Both the position numbers and the translations under genes were made by a program. Below, one piece after another: positions 26,399 to 35,552 of a stretch of DNA of 64,000 bases (the stretch's first letter is position 1; the number at the start of each line of letters is the position of its first letter). Source of the stretch: Sandaracinus amylolyticus (GTDB lineage: Bacteria; Myxococcota_A; Polyangia; Polyangiales; Sandaracinaceae); the NCBI RefSeq assembly GCF_000737325.1, contig NZ_CP011125.1, positions 4,650,001 to 4,714,000 of the forward strand. Direction: 5' to 3'. The notes beneath the pieces were generated by a model. That model had not been told where the DNA came from, ran no database searches, and saw nothing but the letters and a program-made list of their open reading frames with translations.

Positions 26399-26803
26399 TC
26401 ATTCGGGCGACGACGTCGGGTCGCCGACCCGCACCAGCGCGCGGAGACGCTCGATCGTCGCCGGGCCGATCCCACGTACGCGATCGAGATCCTCGACGCT
26501 CGCGAACGGGCCGTTCACCTCGCGATCCTCGACGATCCGACGCGCGAGCGCGGGGCCGATCCGCGGGAGCGCCTGCAGCGCGTCGGCGTCGGCCACGTTC
26601 AGATCGAGCGGGCCCGCCTCGCGCGTCTCCTCGGGCTCGGGCGCGAGCTCGATGGCGGCGACCGGAGGGCGCGCGGAGCGATGCCGCGCGGCGAGCACAC
26701 CCAGCGCGACCGCGACGAGCAGGACGCCGAGCGCGGCGATCGGAGACGACGTGGGACGACGAGCGGTCGACACGCGGGGCGCCATCGAGCGCGCCCCACG
26801 CAT
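26399..26803 (-). CDS. ComEA-like helix-hairpin-helix protein
   Basis: 134 residues: a transmembrane helix at about 22-40 (PIAALGVLLVAVALGVLAA), a short linker, and a C-terminal double HhH domain with LNVADADALQALPRIGPALARRI and EDLDRVRGIGPATIERL. This is the ComEA architecture: DNA-binding HhH held on the outer face of the membrane for DNA uptake. Ten bases separate it from lysC upstream. A second in-frame ATG at 26785 is an alternative start. Whether it serves competence or an unrelated envelope role cannot be told; no other com gene is in the window. Confidence 0.82.
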   Translation of the reverse strand: MRGARSMAPRVSTARRPTSSPIAALGVLLVAVALGVLAARHRSARPPVAAIELAPEPEETREAGPLDLNVADADALQALPRIGPALARRIVEDREVNGPFASVEDLDRVRGIGPATIERLRALVRVGDPTSSPE

Positions 26804-26813
26804 CGTTGCGGGC

Positions 26814-28037
26814 TCAGTCGCCGAGCCCGAACCCGTCGTGCAGCGCGCGCACCGCGAGCTCGTGGTACTTCGAGTGGATCAGGCACGAGACCTTGATCTC
26901 GCTCGTGCTGATCGCCTGGATGTTGATCCCCTCGTCCGCGAGGATGCGGAACATCTTCGCCGCGACGCCCGCGTGCGAGCGCATGCCGAGGCCGACGATC
27001 GACACCTTCACCACGTCGCCGTCGACGTCGATGCCCTGCGACTCGAAGAGCTTCTTCGCGATCTCGCGCGCCTTGTCGACGTCGCCCTTGGGCACCGTGA
27101 ACGTCATGTCCGTGGTGCCCTTGTTCGTCCCCGCGGTCGCGCTCGGGTTCTGGATGATCATGTCGACCGAGATGCGCGCGTCCGCGAGCGCCTCGAAGAG
27201 CGACGCGGCGCGGCCCGGCTGATCGGGCACGTCGCGGATCGTCACCTTCGCCTCGTTCTTGTCGCTCGTCACACCCGCGACGACGACCGACTCCAGCGAG
27301 GCCTCCTCGCCGACGACCCACGTGCCGGGGGCGTCCGAGAAGCTCGAGCGTACGTGCACCGGGACCGCGTACTTCATCGCCAGCTCCACCGATCGGATCT
27401 GCAGGACCTTCGCGCCGAGAGAGGCCAGCTCGAGCATCTCCTCGTAGCTGATCCGCCCGACCTTCTTCGCGTTCTTGCAGACGTTGGGGTCCGCCGTGTA
27501 GACGCCCTCGACGTCCGTGTAGATCTCGCACGCGACGCCCTGTCCGAGCGCCGCCGCGATCGCGACCGCCGTGGTATCCGAGCCGCCGCGGCCGAGCGTC
27601 GTGACGTTGCCCGCGTCGTCGACGCCCTGGAACCCCGCGACGATCGGCACGCGACCATCGCGGATCGTCCCGAGCAGCACGTCGGCGTCGAGGCCCTTGA
27701 TGCGCGCCTTCGTGAACCCGCTGTCGGTGCGCAGCCGGACCTGGTGCCCGAGGAACGAGCGCGCCGGCACGCCGATCGACTCGAGCGCGATCGCGAGCAG
27801 CGCGACCGACACCTGCTCGCCCGTCGCGACCAGCGCGTCGAGCTCGCGCTCGTTCGGGTGCTTGGTGATCTGCGCGCCGAGCGCGAGCAGGCGATTCGTC
27901 TCGCCCGACATCGCGCTCGCGACGACCACGACCTCGTCGCCGGCCGCACGGGCACGAGCGACACGCTGGGCGACGTTCTTGATCCGCTCGATCGAGCCGA
28001 CGCTGGTGCCGCCGAACTTCTGGACGATCAGGGCCAC
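26814..28037 (-). CDS. lysC: Aspartate kinase
   Basis: 407 residues. It begins MALIVQKFGGTSVGS, the kinase signature with the catalytic Lys, followed by an amino-acid kinase fold (GRGGSDTTAVAIAAAL, CEIYTDVEGVYTADP) and two C-terminal ACT domains (VTIRDVPDQPGRAASLFEAL and KVSIVGLGMRSHAGVAAKMF). It phosphorylates aspartate, the first step to Lys, Thr, Met and diaminopimelate, and the ACT pair implies feedback inhibition by lysine and/or threonine. The length fits the alpha-subunit class; an internal beta-subunit start is possible but not shown. Confidence 0.95.
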   Translation of the reverse strand: MALIVQKFGGTSVGSIERIKNVAQRVARARAAGDEVVVVASAMSGETNRLLALGAQITKHPNERELDALVATGEQVSVALLAIALESIGVPARSFLGHQVRLRTDSGFTKARIKGLDADVLLGTIRDGRVPIVAGFQGVDDAGNVTTLGRGGSDTTAVAIAAALGQGVACEIYTDVEGVYTADPNVCKNAKKVGRISYEEMLELASLGAKVLQIRSVELAMKYAVPVHVRSSFSDAPGTWVVGEEASLESVVVAGVTSDKNEAKVTIRDVPDQPGRAASLFEALADARISVDMIIQNPSATAGTNKGTTDMTFTVPKGDVDKAREIAKKLFESQGIDVDGDVVKVSIVGLGMRSHAGVAAKMFRILADEGINIQAISTSEIKVSCLIHSKYHELAVRALHDGFGLGD

Positions 28038-28065
28038 GGGGCGCGAAGAGTACGCGCGTTCTCCG

Positions 28066-28079
28066 ATGCGTCAACGCAT
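28066..28079 (-). promoter_or_regulatory. Palindrome and possible promoter upstream of lysC
   Basis: A 14-bp palindrome ATGCGTCAACGCAT lies 29 bp before the lysC start. On the reverse strand it contains TTGACG (28074-28069), with a TAnnnT box TACTCT (28052-28047) sixteen bases further on. That would place transcription only a few bases before the ATG. Candidate operator overlapping a promoter. Confidence 0.35.
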
Positions 28080-28090
28080 TATGCGCAAAG

Positions 28091-28564
28091 TCACTGAGAA
28101 GGCGTTTCGCCCGGCGGATCGCTGGGCTCGGCGGGGTCTTCGGGGGGGCGCTCGCGCTCCGATCTCACCGGGCGCGCGAGCCGCGGAGGCTCTCCGAAGT
28201 CCTCGCGGAGCTTCCGCGACAGACGGTCGAGGAGCATGCGCTCGACCCACGACGGCATCGAGGGAATCTGCACGACCGCCCTCACCCGCTCGATGCCGTC
28301 ACTGCCCGTCGTGCGCACGAGCTCGATGCTCCCCGCGTGCGTTCGCCCCGCGTCGGCGTAGTCGAACATCACGTAGCCGATCTCTTCGTCGCGATCGGTG
28401 ATCGGACAGCCGAGATCGACGCGCACGAGGCGCACCGACGCCTGCCAGACCTGCGCCCACGCGTACGCGTAGTCGGTCTGCACGCGCGCTCGTGCGATGC
28501 GCGGCGCTGCGAGGACCGCGAGCGCTGCGGGCACGCCCGCGAGGAACGAACGACGACGCATCAC
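28091..28564 (-). CDS. Tat-exported protein of unknown function
   Basis: 157 residues. The N-terminus MMRRRSFLAGVPAALAV carries a twin-arginine-type signal (RRRSFL) with cleavage near IARARV. The mature part has two Trp-rich helices (YAYAWAQVWQASVRL) and a beta region (EIGYVMFDYAD, ERVRAVVQIPSMPSWVERMLLDRL), ending in a Pro/Glu-rich tail. The layout could fit an SRPBCC-like lipid-binding fold, but I cannot assign it. It lies upstream of lysC on the same strand, 53 bp away. Confidence 0.68.
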   Translation of the reverse strand: MMRRRSFLAGVPAALAVLAAPRIARARVQTDYAYAWAQVWQASVRLVRVDLGCPITDRDEEIGYVMFDYADAGRTHAGSIELVRTTGSDGIERVRAVVQIPSMPSWVERMLLDRLSRKLREDFGEPPRLARPVRSERERPPEDPAEPSDPPGETPSQ

Positions 28565-28613
28565 GAGCTCGTCCGTTACACGAGCCGGCGCGACGCTCGC
28601 AACTTTCCGACGG

Positions 28614-29732
28614 TCAGGCGCGCGCGCTGAGCAGATCCGAGAACCGCAGCCGCAGCGCGTAGAGCGGGAGCACGCCGGTCAGCGTCATCACGAGCGCCTG
28701 GGTCACGTACATCAGGAACACGTAGACCGCGCCCTCCGCGCCGACGATCGACTCCGCGAAGAAGAGCTTCAGCGCCACCGAGATCGCGAGCTGGAAGTTC
28801 CCGAAGAGCCCCGGGCCCGCCGGCAGCAGGATCCCGATCGCGAGGATCCCCATGACCGCGACCGCGTGCCCGAAGCCCATGTCGAGCCCGCAGCCCCAGC
28901 CGAGCAGCCACATGCCGAGCGCGTTCACGAACCAGTACACGAGCGTCTCGATCACGAACCCGGCCGCGAGGCTCGGCACCGCGATCGAGCGCACTCCGTC
29001 GGCCACGCTCGCGACCTTCTCCGCGACCTTCGACGCGAGCCGCTTGCTCACGAGGCCGAACGTCCAGTCGACGAGCCGCACCGCGAGCGCGCGCTGCCAC
29101 AGGAAGAGCACGAGCCCGACCATCGCGGCCGCGAACACGCTCACCGCGAGCCCGCCGTAATACGGAAGGCTGCGCGCGATCGGATCGTCGACGTCGCGAT
29201 GCGGCAGCGCGACGAGCGCCCACACCACGCAGAGGCTCGTCACGAGCCCGTCGATCACGCGCTCCACCGCGACGGTCCCGAAGCCCGCGGAGATCGGCAC
29301 ACCCTGGCGGATCTTCGTGAGCGCGGGGCGCGCCATCTCGCCGAGCCGGAGCGGCAGCGCGAAGATCGCGAAGAAGCCGATCCAGTTGAGCACGATCGTC
29401 TCGCGGAACGGCACGTTCTTCACGGGCGCGATCAGGAAGCGCCAGCGGCTCGCGCGGAAGAAGTGCGTCACGAGCAGCAGCGCGACGTACGCGGGCAGCG
29501 TCAACCACCGCACCCGGGCGAACGCGTCGGCGGGCGGGATCAGCGGCATGCCGCCCCGCTCGAGCAGCCACACGAAGAGACCCGCGAGCGCGAGCGAGAT
29601 GCCGAGCTTCGGCAGCACGCGACGCGCGAAGGAGGGCTCCGACGTCGGACCAGTGGCGGGCGCCGGCGGCAGGGAAGCGGTCACGGGGGTGGGCGCGCTC
29701 GAAGCGCTCTCGGTCGTCGCGGTCGAAGACAT
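28614..29732 (-). CDS. Flippase-like / LPG-synthase transmembrane-domain protein
   Basis: 372 residues: a Ser/Thr/Pro-rich N-terminus, then eight or so membrane helices with YbhN/AglD-like hallmarks, THFFRASRWRFLIAP, PLRLGEMARPAL and LLPAGPGLFGNFQLA. The family lacks the catalytic C-terminal domain of MprF and is thought to move lipids or lipid-linked sugars across the inner membrane. ATG 29732 is chosen over an upstream frame start at 29843, which adds only low-complexity residues. The neighbouring CpsB-like PHP gene supports a polysaccharide or envelope role. Confidence 0.8.
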   Translation of the reverse strand: MSSTATTESASSAPTPVTASLPPAPATGPTSEPSFARRVLPKLGISLALAGLFVWLLERGGMPLIPPADAFARVRWLTLPAYVALLLVTHFFRASRWRFLIAPVKNVPFRETIVLNWIGFFAIFALPLRLGEMARPALTKIRQGVPISAGFGTVAVERVIDGLVTSLCVVWALVALPHRDVDDPIARSLPYYGGLAVSVFAAAMVGLVLFLWQRALAVRLVDWTFGLVSKRLASKVAEKVASVADGVRSIAVPSLAAGFVIETLVYWFVNALGMWLLGWGCGLDMGFGHAVAVMGILAIGILLPAGPGLFGNFQLAISVALKLFFAESIVGAEGAVYVFLMYVTQALVMTLTGVLPLYALRLRFSDLLSARA

Positions 29733-29846
29733 CCGGAGAAGACGGGGAGTGATACTCGGGGGGGCGGATCCGGTCGAGTGGGTGTCCCGCGCGTCGGGAT
29801 CGATGCTCCAGCGTGGCCGAACGGCTCGCGCGCCGTCGTCCAATCG

Positions 29847-30572
29847 TCAGGGCTCGTACGAGCCGTCGAGGATCGCGCGCGGATGAGATCCGAGCAGGAG
29901 CTCGGCTTCTTCGGCGCCGACGAGCGCGCGAAGGCGCTCCACCGCGCGCTCGACGATCGCGACGTCGTCGGGGCGATGGGTGTCGGTGCACGCCGCGTCG
30001 TACGCGCCCTCCTCGAGCATGCGCTCCGCCGCGCGCCGCGGGCGCTCGCCGTAGCGCCCGACCAGCGACATCACGTCGAGCAGCGTGAGCGCGCCGACGT
30101 CGAGCAGCGGGTCGAGCGGATCGGTCTCGCGGAAGAGCGCGGCGTACCGCTCCGGGTGCGCGATCACCGGGCGCACGCCGCGCACCTGCATGTCGAAGAG
30201 CCGGCGCTCCACGTTGCGCGGCCACGCGTCGTAGTGGAACTCGATCAGCGCGGCGCGCTCGCCGGGGTACGGCAGCGCCTCGCCGCGCACGAAGAGATCC
30301 CAGAAGACGTCGTCGCAGTAGTGCTCCGCGGAGAGCGCGAGCTCGGGCATGCGCGCCGCGCCCGCGACGATGTCCTTCATCTCCTCGAACGCGCGGCGCA
30401 GACCGGGCGCGCGGTTCTCGAACATCGCGGTGCGGATGTGCGGCGTCGCGACGACCTTCGACCAGCCGAGATCCCGCAGCCCGGCGAGCATCCGGAGCCC
30501 TTCGTCGGCGGTCCGCGCTCCGTCGTCGATGCCCGGCAGGTAGTGGCAGTGGAGATCGACCCAGCCGCTCAC
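29847..30572 (-). CDS. CpsB/YwqE-type PHP-domain phosphatase
   Basis: 241 residues. The PHP metal-binding start is DLHCHYLPGIDDGA (H8, H10), followed by VVATPHIRTAMFEN, LSAEHYCDDVFW, PVIAHPERY and CTDTHRPDDVA, all conserved in the manganese-dependent protein-tyrosine phosphatases (CpsB, YwqE) that act on BY-kinases in capsule export. No BY-kinase or wza gene is near. The GTG start overlaps the stop of the upstream CCA-adding enzyme gene. Confidence 0.87.
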   Translation of the reverse strand: MSGWVDLHCHYLPGIDDGARTADEGLRMLAGLRDLGWSKVVATPHIRTAMFENRAPGLRRAFEEMKDIVAGAARMPELALSAEHYCDDVFWDLFVRGEALPYPGERAALIEFHYDAWPRNVERRLFDMQVRGVRPVIAHPERYAALFRETDPLDPLLDVGALTLLDVMSLVGRYGERPRRAAERMLEEGAYDAACTDTHRPDDVAIVERAVERLRALVGAEEAELLLGSHPRAILDGSYEP

Positions 30573-31855
30573 GCGAGCTCCTTCGCGACCTCGGGCACCA
30601 GCGCGAGCAGTCGCTCGCGCGTGTTGAACGACGGGTCCTCCACCACGCGCGCCAGCAGCGCCGCGAGGATGCGCCCGACGTGGCGACCGGGGCCGCTGCC
30701 GAGCGCGCTCATCACGTCCTTCCCGCCGATCGCGAGATCCCCCGCGACCAGCGGCACGTTCGCCTCGAGCTGCGCGCGCGCCCGCGCCCAGAGCGCATCG
30801 ACGAGCGCCGTCGGCGCGCCCCGCGCGATGCGATCGGCGCGCTCGATCTCGAGCAGCGCGTCCACGTGCGCCTTCGTCGCGCGCTGCACGAAGCGCCGCA
30901 CGTCCGCGTCGCTCCACGCCTCCGCGCCCTCCACGCCGCGCGCCCGCAGCAGGTGCGCGGCGAGCTCGCGCACCTCGTTCGAGAACCGGAAGGCGCGCAT
31001 CCACGCGTCGTGATCGCCCGGCGCGTCCCAGAGCAGCGCCGCGACGCGCAGCGCGACCGCGCGGGGCGTGGCGTCGACGCGGCGCAGCGTGCGCGCGAAC
31101 GCCTCGTCGTCGAGCGCGGCGATCGCGGGCCCGCTGATCGCGAGCATCCCGGTGCGGCGCATCACGTCGAACGCGCGCGACGGCGCGCGCGCCTTCGTCA
31201 GCGCCTTCACCCACTCGTCGTGCACGCGCTCCGGGCTCACCTTGCGGAACGTCTCGAGCGTCGGCGGGATCGCCGCCTCGGTCGCGGGATCGAGCGTGAA
31301 CTCGAGCGTCGCGACGAAGCGCGCCGCGCGCAGCACGCGCAGTCCGTCCTCGCCGAACCGCTCGCGCGGATCGCGCACCGCGCGCACCACGCGATGCTGG
31401 AGGTCGTGCACGCCACACCACGGATCGACGATCTCTCCGTGGCGCGGATCGAACGCGATCGCGTTCACCGTGAAGTCGCGCCGCGCGAGATCCTCCTCGA
31501 TGTCCGACACGAAGTGCACGCTGTCGGGCCGGCGCCCGTCGGTGTACGCGCCCTCCCCCCGCAGCGTCGTGACCTCGTAGTGCCCGCCGCGGTGGAGCAC
31601 GGTCACCGTGCCGTGCGCGATCCCGGTGGGCACCGTGCGCCGGAACACGCGCATCACGTCCTCGGGCGTCGCGTCGGTCGCGAGATCCCAGTCGGAGACC
31701 CGCTCGCCCATGAGGAGATCGCGGATGCATCCCCCGACGACCCACGCACGGTAGCCGCTGCGCGCGAGGCGCTCGCAGAGATCGATCACGGCCTCGGGGA
31801 TCGCGTCGGGAGGGATCGCAGGCGCGGCGGACACAGGGGCGACGGTGTAGCGCAT
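30569..31855 (-). CDS. CCA tRNA nucleotidyltransferase / poly(A) polymerase family
   Basis: 428 residues. Class II nucleotidyltransferase head: WVVGGCIRDLLMG, metal-binding D55-W-D57, RRDFTVNAIAFDP, and the neck motif RFGEDGLRVLRAARFVATLEF. The tail is helical with no obvious HD phosphatase motif. It adds CCA to tRNA 3' ends or poly(A) to RNA; the presence of DFTVNA and a compact tail favours CCA addition, but only a genome-wide count of paralogues would settle it. It shares a stop/start overlap with the CpsB-like gene downstream. Confidence 0.87.
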   Translation of the reverse strand: MRYTVAPVSAAPAIPPDAIPEAVIDLCERLARSGYRAWVVGGCIRDLLMGERVSDWDLATDATPEDVMRVFRRTVPTGIAHGTVTVLHRGGHYEVTTLRGEGAYTDGRRPDSVHFVSDIEEDLARRDFTVNAIAFDPRHGEIVDPWCGVHDLQHRVVRAVRDPRERFGEDGLRVLRAARFVATLEFTLDPATEAAIPPTLETFRKVSPERVHDEWVKALTKARAPSRAFDVMRRTGMLAISGPAIAALDDEAFARTLRRVDATPRAVALRVAALLWDAPGDHDAWMRAFRFSNEVRELAAHLLRARGVEGAEAWSDADVRRFVQRATKAHVDALLEIERADRIARGAPTALVDALWARARAQLEANVPLVAGDLAIGGKDVMSALGSGPGRHVGRILAALLARVVEDPSFNTRERLLALVPEVAKELA

Positions 31856-31931
31856 CTCGTGCGCGTCGGGAGGCCGGCGGAGCGTGCGTTTCCACGGCGC
31901 GCGCGCGACCGTCCTCGTTATGCTCCGCGCG

Positions 31932-32813
31932 ATGCAACCCAGTCGTTCTTCGTCGCTCACCCGCTCGGTCCTGTCCCTCTCGCTCGTCGCGACCCTCGGC
32001 GCCTGCGGCTCCGAGGAGCCCGCCGCGCCCGAGCTCGACACCGCGGGCGTGGTGCGCGGCGGTGAGGGCCTCCTCGCGACCGCGCTCGTCTTCGACGTCG
32101 TCGACGCGCTCGGCGAGCTCGGCACGCTCGTCCCGACGAGCGCGGTCGAGACGGTCGCCGGGAACATCCACGGCAGCGCGCTGCGCGTGGTGTCGACCTG
32201 CGGGACCGTCACGCTCGACGGCACCACCGTGTCCGCGACCATCCAGGGCCAAGGCTGCGAGCTCCCGCCGCCCGAGGATCCCGAGGCGCCCCCGCCGGTC
32301 TGGATCGCGCCCGGCGGCGCGACCGCGGGCTCGATGGAGATCGTCGCGTCGCGCGACGGCGAGGACCTCGTCCTGACGCTCACGCTCGACGATCTCCTCG
32401 TCCACGACCGCACGCTCGACGGCACCACGACGCTGCGCACCGCCGACGGCTTCGAGTGGAACGTCGCGCTCGACCTCGACGTGACCGGCGGCGCCGAGGC
32501 CGTGCACGTGTCGAGCGACGCGACGCTCAGCCCGACCACGACGTCGCGCACCATCGACGGCGCGATCACCGTCGAGGGCACCACCGTCACCACGACCTAC
32601 GACGCGCGCGAGGTCGAGTGGGCGCGCGACGCGTGTTACCCCGACAACGGCGCGCTCTGGTTCGACGACGTCGCGGAGCGCGAGACGCGCGTCACGTTCG
32701 ACGACGAGAGCGCGACGAGCGGCGTCGTCACCGTGTCGTTCCCCGCGACCGTCGAGATGCCCGACCCGGTCGACATGAGCGCGACGCTGCCGGTCTACGG
32801 CGAGTGCCCGTGA
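31932..32813 (+). CDS. Beta-rich lipoprotein of unknown function
   Basis: 293 residues from the ATG at 31932, which places a signal peptide directly before the lipobox TLGACG; a GTG 48 bases upstream is possible. The mature part is Thr-rich and strand-rich (GTVTLDGTTVSATIQGQG, GTTTLRTADGFEW, GAITVEGTTVTTTYD) with four Cys, probably two disulfides. No named family. Divergent from the CCA-adding enzyme gene and convergent with the AAA+TPR gene. Confidence 0.72.
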   Translation: MQPSRSSSLTRSVLSLSLVATLGACGSEEPAAPELDTAGVVRGGEGLLATALVFDVVDALGELGTLVPTSAVETVAGNIHGSALRVVSTCGTVTLDGTTVSATIQGQGCELPPPEDPEAPPPVWIAPGGATAGSMEIVASRDGEDLVLTLTLDDLLVHDRTLDGTTTLRTADGFEWNVALDLDVTGGAEAVHVSSDATLSPTTTSRTIDGAITVEGTTVTTTYDAREVEWARDACYPDNGALWFDDVAERETRVTFDDESATSGVVTVSFPATVEMPDPVDMSATLPVYGECP

Positions 32814-32821
32814 GCCCACCA

Positions 32822-32855
32822 CGACGGCTCGCGCCCCTCGAGGCGCGAGCCGTCG
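32822..32855. terminator. Bidirectional terminator hairpin
   Basis: Perfect 14-bp inverted repeat CGACGGCTCGCGCC/GGCGCGAGCCGTCG with a six-base loop. It exactly fills the 44-bp gap between the convergent lipoprotein and AAA+TPR genes. Confidence 0.75.
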
Positions 32856-32857
32856 CG

Positions 32858-35509
32858 TCACCCTGCGAGCACGGTCCCGGGCGACGTCTCTTCCCCCTCG
32901 AGCGGCGGCAGCGCGTCGTCGCTCCCGCTCGCCGCGAGCCGCTCCTGGATCTCGACCGCGCGCGTGCGAAGACGTCGCGCCTCGTGGGCGCGCACCGGAT
33001 CGTTCTTCGCGTCGGGATCGCTCTCGAGGAACGCCGCGAACGCCTCGCAGCTCCGCGCCAGCTCGACCTCGTTGCCGAGCTCCTCGAAGATCCGCACCGA
33101 CTGCTCGAACGCGTGCTTCGCGCGCTGGTGCTCGCCGCCACCGAACGAGCCCGCCGCCGCGATCTCGCCCGCCGTGCGCAGCGCGACGCCGAGGAACGGC
33201 TTGCTCCGCGTCTTCTCGAAGAGCGCCACCGAGCGCGCGATGAAGTCACGCGCCGTCGTGATGTCGTGCACCAGCATGTGCGCCTTCGCGAGGCCGCGGA
33301 GGATCTCCGCCTCGAGGATGCGATCCCCGAGCGTGCTCGAGATCGCCTCCGCCTTCTGCAGCACCGCGATCGCGTCCTCGGGCTGCTCCTGGCGGTACGC
33401 GTTCTCGCCGAGGTTCGTCAGGATCACCGCCTGACGCATGCGATCGCCGACGCTCGTCGCGTACTCGAGCGCCTCGCGCCAGAGCTCGTTCGCGCGCGCG
33501 TGATCGCCGTTGTCCTGGTGGATCGTCGCGATGTTGTTCAGCGTCTGCGACATGCCCGGCAGGTCGCCGATCTCGCGGCGGATGAGCAGCGCCTCCTGGA
33601 ACGCCTCCTGCGCCTCCTCGAAGCGCCCGCTGTCCTGGTAGACGAGCCCGAGGTTGTTCAGCGAGAGCGCGATCGATCTCGCATCACCGAGCTCGCGGCG
33701 GATCTCGAGCGAGCGCCGCATGAAGCGCTCCGCGGGCTCGTAGGCGCCGCGCATCCAGTGCACCTTGCCGACGTCGTCGAGCGAGCTCGCCACGCCGCGC
33801 GAGTCGTTGGCCGCGTCGAAGAGCGCGTGCCCGGTGCCGAGGTGGCGCATCGCCTCCTCGAGCTGACCGATCGCGCGGTACACGCGCCCGATCCGGTTGT
33901 GCGCCGCGCCGCCCTTGCTCTTGAAGTCGAGGCGCCACGCGATCTCGAGCATCTTGCGGAAGCTCGCGATCGCCTCCTCGTTGCGACCCGCGAGCTGCAG
34001 GACGTCGCCCTGGTGGTGGTACGCCTCGAGGCGCCCCACGACGTCTTCTTCGCCGAGAAGCTCGAGACCGCGCGCGTAGTAGTCGGCAGCCTTCGCGTTC
34101 GCGTAGCGCGCGCGCGCCCGATCCCCTGCCGCGAGGAAGTACTCCGCCGCCTTCCGCGGCGCGCCGCCGCGCTCGTAGTGCGTCGCGAGCATCTCGCAGT
34201 GCTCCTCGACACGATCCGCCTGCGCGCCCTCGAAGAGGCGCAGCTCGAGCCACTCCGCGAACTCGCGGTGGTAGCGGCGCAGCTGCGACGCGCTGGTCAG
34301 GCGATACAGCGTCTCGCGCTCGAGGTTGTGCTTGAACGCGAGCTCCTCGGGCTCGCTGCCGATCGACGAGTCCGGCAGCGCGAGCACGTAGTCGCGCTCC
34401 GCGAGCCCCGCGAGCAGATCGCGGTAGTGCGCCCCGAGATCCTCGGCGCCGCCCCAGAGCTCCGGCGCCTTCTTGCCGAGGCGCCCCAGCGCGACCAGCG
34501 CGCCGAGCCAGAACACGCCGCCCATCACCGCCGCCATCTCCAGCAGCGCGCGCTCCGCCGGCGTGAGCGACGCGATGCGCGCCGCGATCGCGTCGTCGAC
34601 CGAGAGCGGCAGCTGCGCGTCGTCGAGCCGATCGAGGTCGACGTCCCAGCGCCCGCCCGCGCGCGGGATCAGCGTCCCGCTCGCGACGTACGTGCGGAGC
34701 ATCTGCTCGAGCAGGTACGGATTGCCGCCCGCCATGTCGACCGCGGCGTCGACCAGCTCCTCCGGCGGATCGCCGGTCGGCTCGAGCAGGTGCAGCATCA
34801 TCTGCGCGGCGTCGTCGGGCTTGAGCGGCGCGAGCTCGAGCTTCGTGTGGCTCTCGGCCCACTCGGGGCGCCGCGTGAGCAGCTCGGGGCGCGCGCTCAC
34901 GATCATCAGCACCGGCGCGTCGTGCATCGACTCGAGCAGCGTGCGCACCAGCTCGAGGCTGTCGTCGTTCGAGAGGTGCAGATCCTCGAACACCAGCACC
35001 AGCGGCGAGACCGCGGCGTCGACCTCCACGAAGCGCCGCAGCACCGCGCGACCGATGCGCGCGAACTGCTCGGGGTCGTCCTCGAACGCCTTGGTGAACG
35101 GCGACTCGGGCCACGTGAGATCGAGGAACGCGCCGAGGAAGTGGAGGAACTCGGTGACTCGCTTGTCGCCGAGGATCTCCGTCACCGCGGCGCGCACCGC
35201 CTCGCGCTGCACGTCGGGATCGGCGCCCTCGACGATGCCGAAGCGCGCGCGGAGGATGCGCTGCACGACGCCGTACGCCGGCCCGCTCTCGCGCGCCGCG
35301 CCGCGGAAGGTGCGCACGCGGCGCTCGCGCGCGCGCACCTTCGCGAGGAACTCGTCGAGCAGGCGTGTCTTCCCGACGCCGGCGCCGCCGATGATCGTGA
35401 TCGCCTGTGGACGACCCGTGCCGAGCGCACGCGCGAGGGCCTCGTCGAGCTCGGCGAGCTCGGCCTCGCGGCCGACGAGAGGCGCGCGGATCGCGATGGG
35501 CGTGGACAT
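32858..35509 (-). CDS. AAA-type ATPase with long TPR tail (AAA_16-like)
   Basis: 883 residues. It opens with LVGREAELAELDEAL, Walker A GGAGVGKT at 41-48 and Walker B LVLVFEDLH at 170-178, then the sensor region IVSARPELL and a winged-helix-like segment to about 400. From about 450 to 840 it is a TPR solenoid (ALSLNNLGLVYQDSGRFEEA, TLNNIATIHQDNGDHARA). The same ATPase-TPR module is usually fused behind Ser/Thr kinases or LuxR/adenylate cyclase domains in myxobacteria; here it stands alone, with no kinase or DNA-binding head. It is likely a signalling switch whose partner is unknown. The region is flanked by a lipoprotein gene and an unknown gene. Confidence 0.85.
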   Translation of the reverse strand: MSTPIAIRAPLVGREAELAELDEALARALGTGRPQAITIIGGAGVGKTRLLDEFLAKVRARERRVRTFRGAARESGPAYGVVQRILRARFGIVEGADPDVQREAVRAAVTEILGDKRVTEFLHFLGAFLDLTWPESPFTKAFEDDPEQFARIGRAVLRRFVEVDAAVSPLVLVFEDLHLSNDDSLELVRTLLESMHDAPVLMIVSARPELLTRRPEWAESHTKLELAPLKPDDAAQMMLHLLEPTGDPPEELVDAAVDMAGGNPYLLEQMLRTYVASGTLIPRAGGRWDVDLDRLDDAQLPLSVDDAIAARIASLTPAERALLEMAAVMGGVFWLGALVALGRLGKKAPELWGGAEDLGAHYRDLLAGLAERDYVLALPDSSIGSEPEELAFKHNLERETLYRLTSASQLRRYHREFAEWLELRLFEGAQADRVEEHCEMLATHYERGGAPRKAAEYFLAAGDRARARYANAKAADYYARGLELLGEEDVVGRLEAYHHQGDVLQLAGRNEEAIASFRKMLEIAWRLDFKSKGGAAHNRIGRVYRAIGQLEEAMRHLGTGHALFDAANDSRGVASSLDDVGKVHWMRGAYEPAERFMRRSLEIRRELGDARSIALSLNNLGLVYQDSGRFEEAQEAFQEALLIRREIGDLPGMSQTLNNIATIHQDNGDHARANELWREALEYATSVGDRMRQAVILTNLGENAYRQEQPEDAIAVLQKAEAISSTLGDRILEAEILRGLAKAHMLVHDITTARDFIARSVALFEKTRSKPFLGVALRTAGEIAAAGSFGGGEHQRAKHAFEQSVRIFEELGNEVELARSCEAFAAFLESDPDAKNDPVRAHEARRLRTRAVEIQERLAASGSDDALPPLEGEETSPGTVLAG

Positions 35510-35552
35510 GGCCGGCGAGTATACCGAACCCGATCCACGCCCATCGCGCGCG

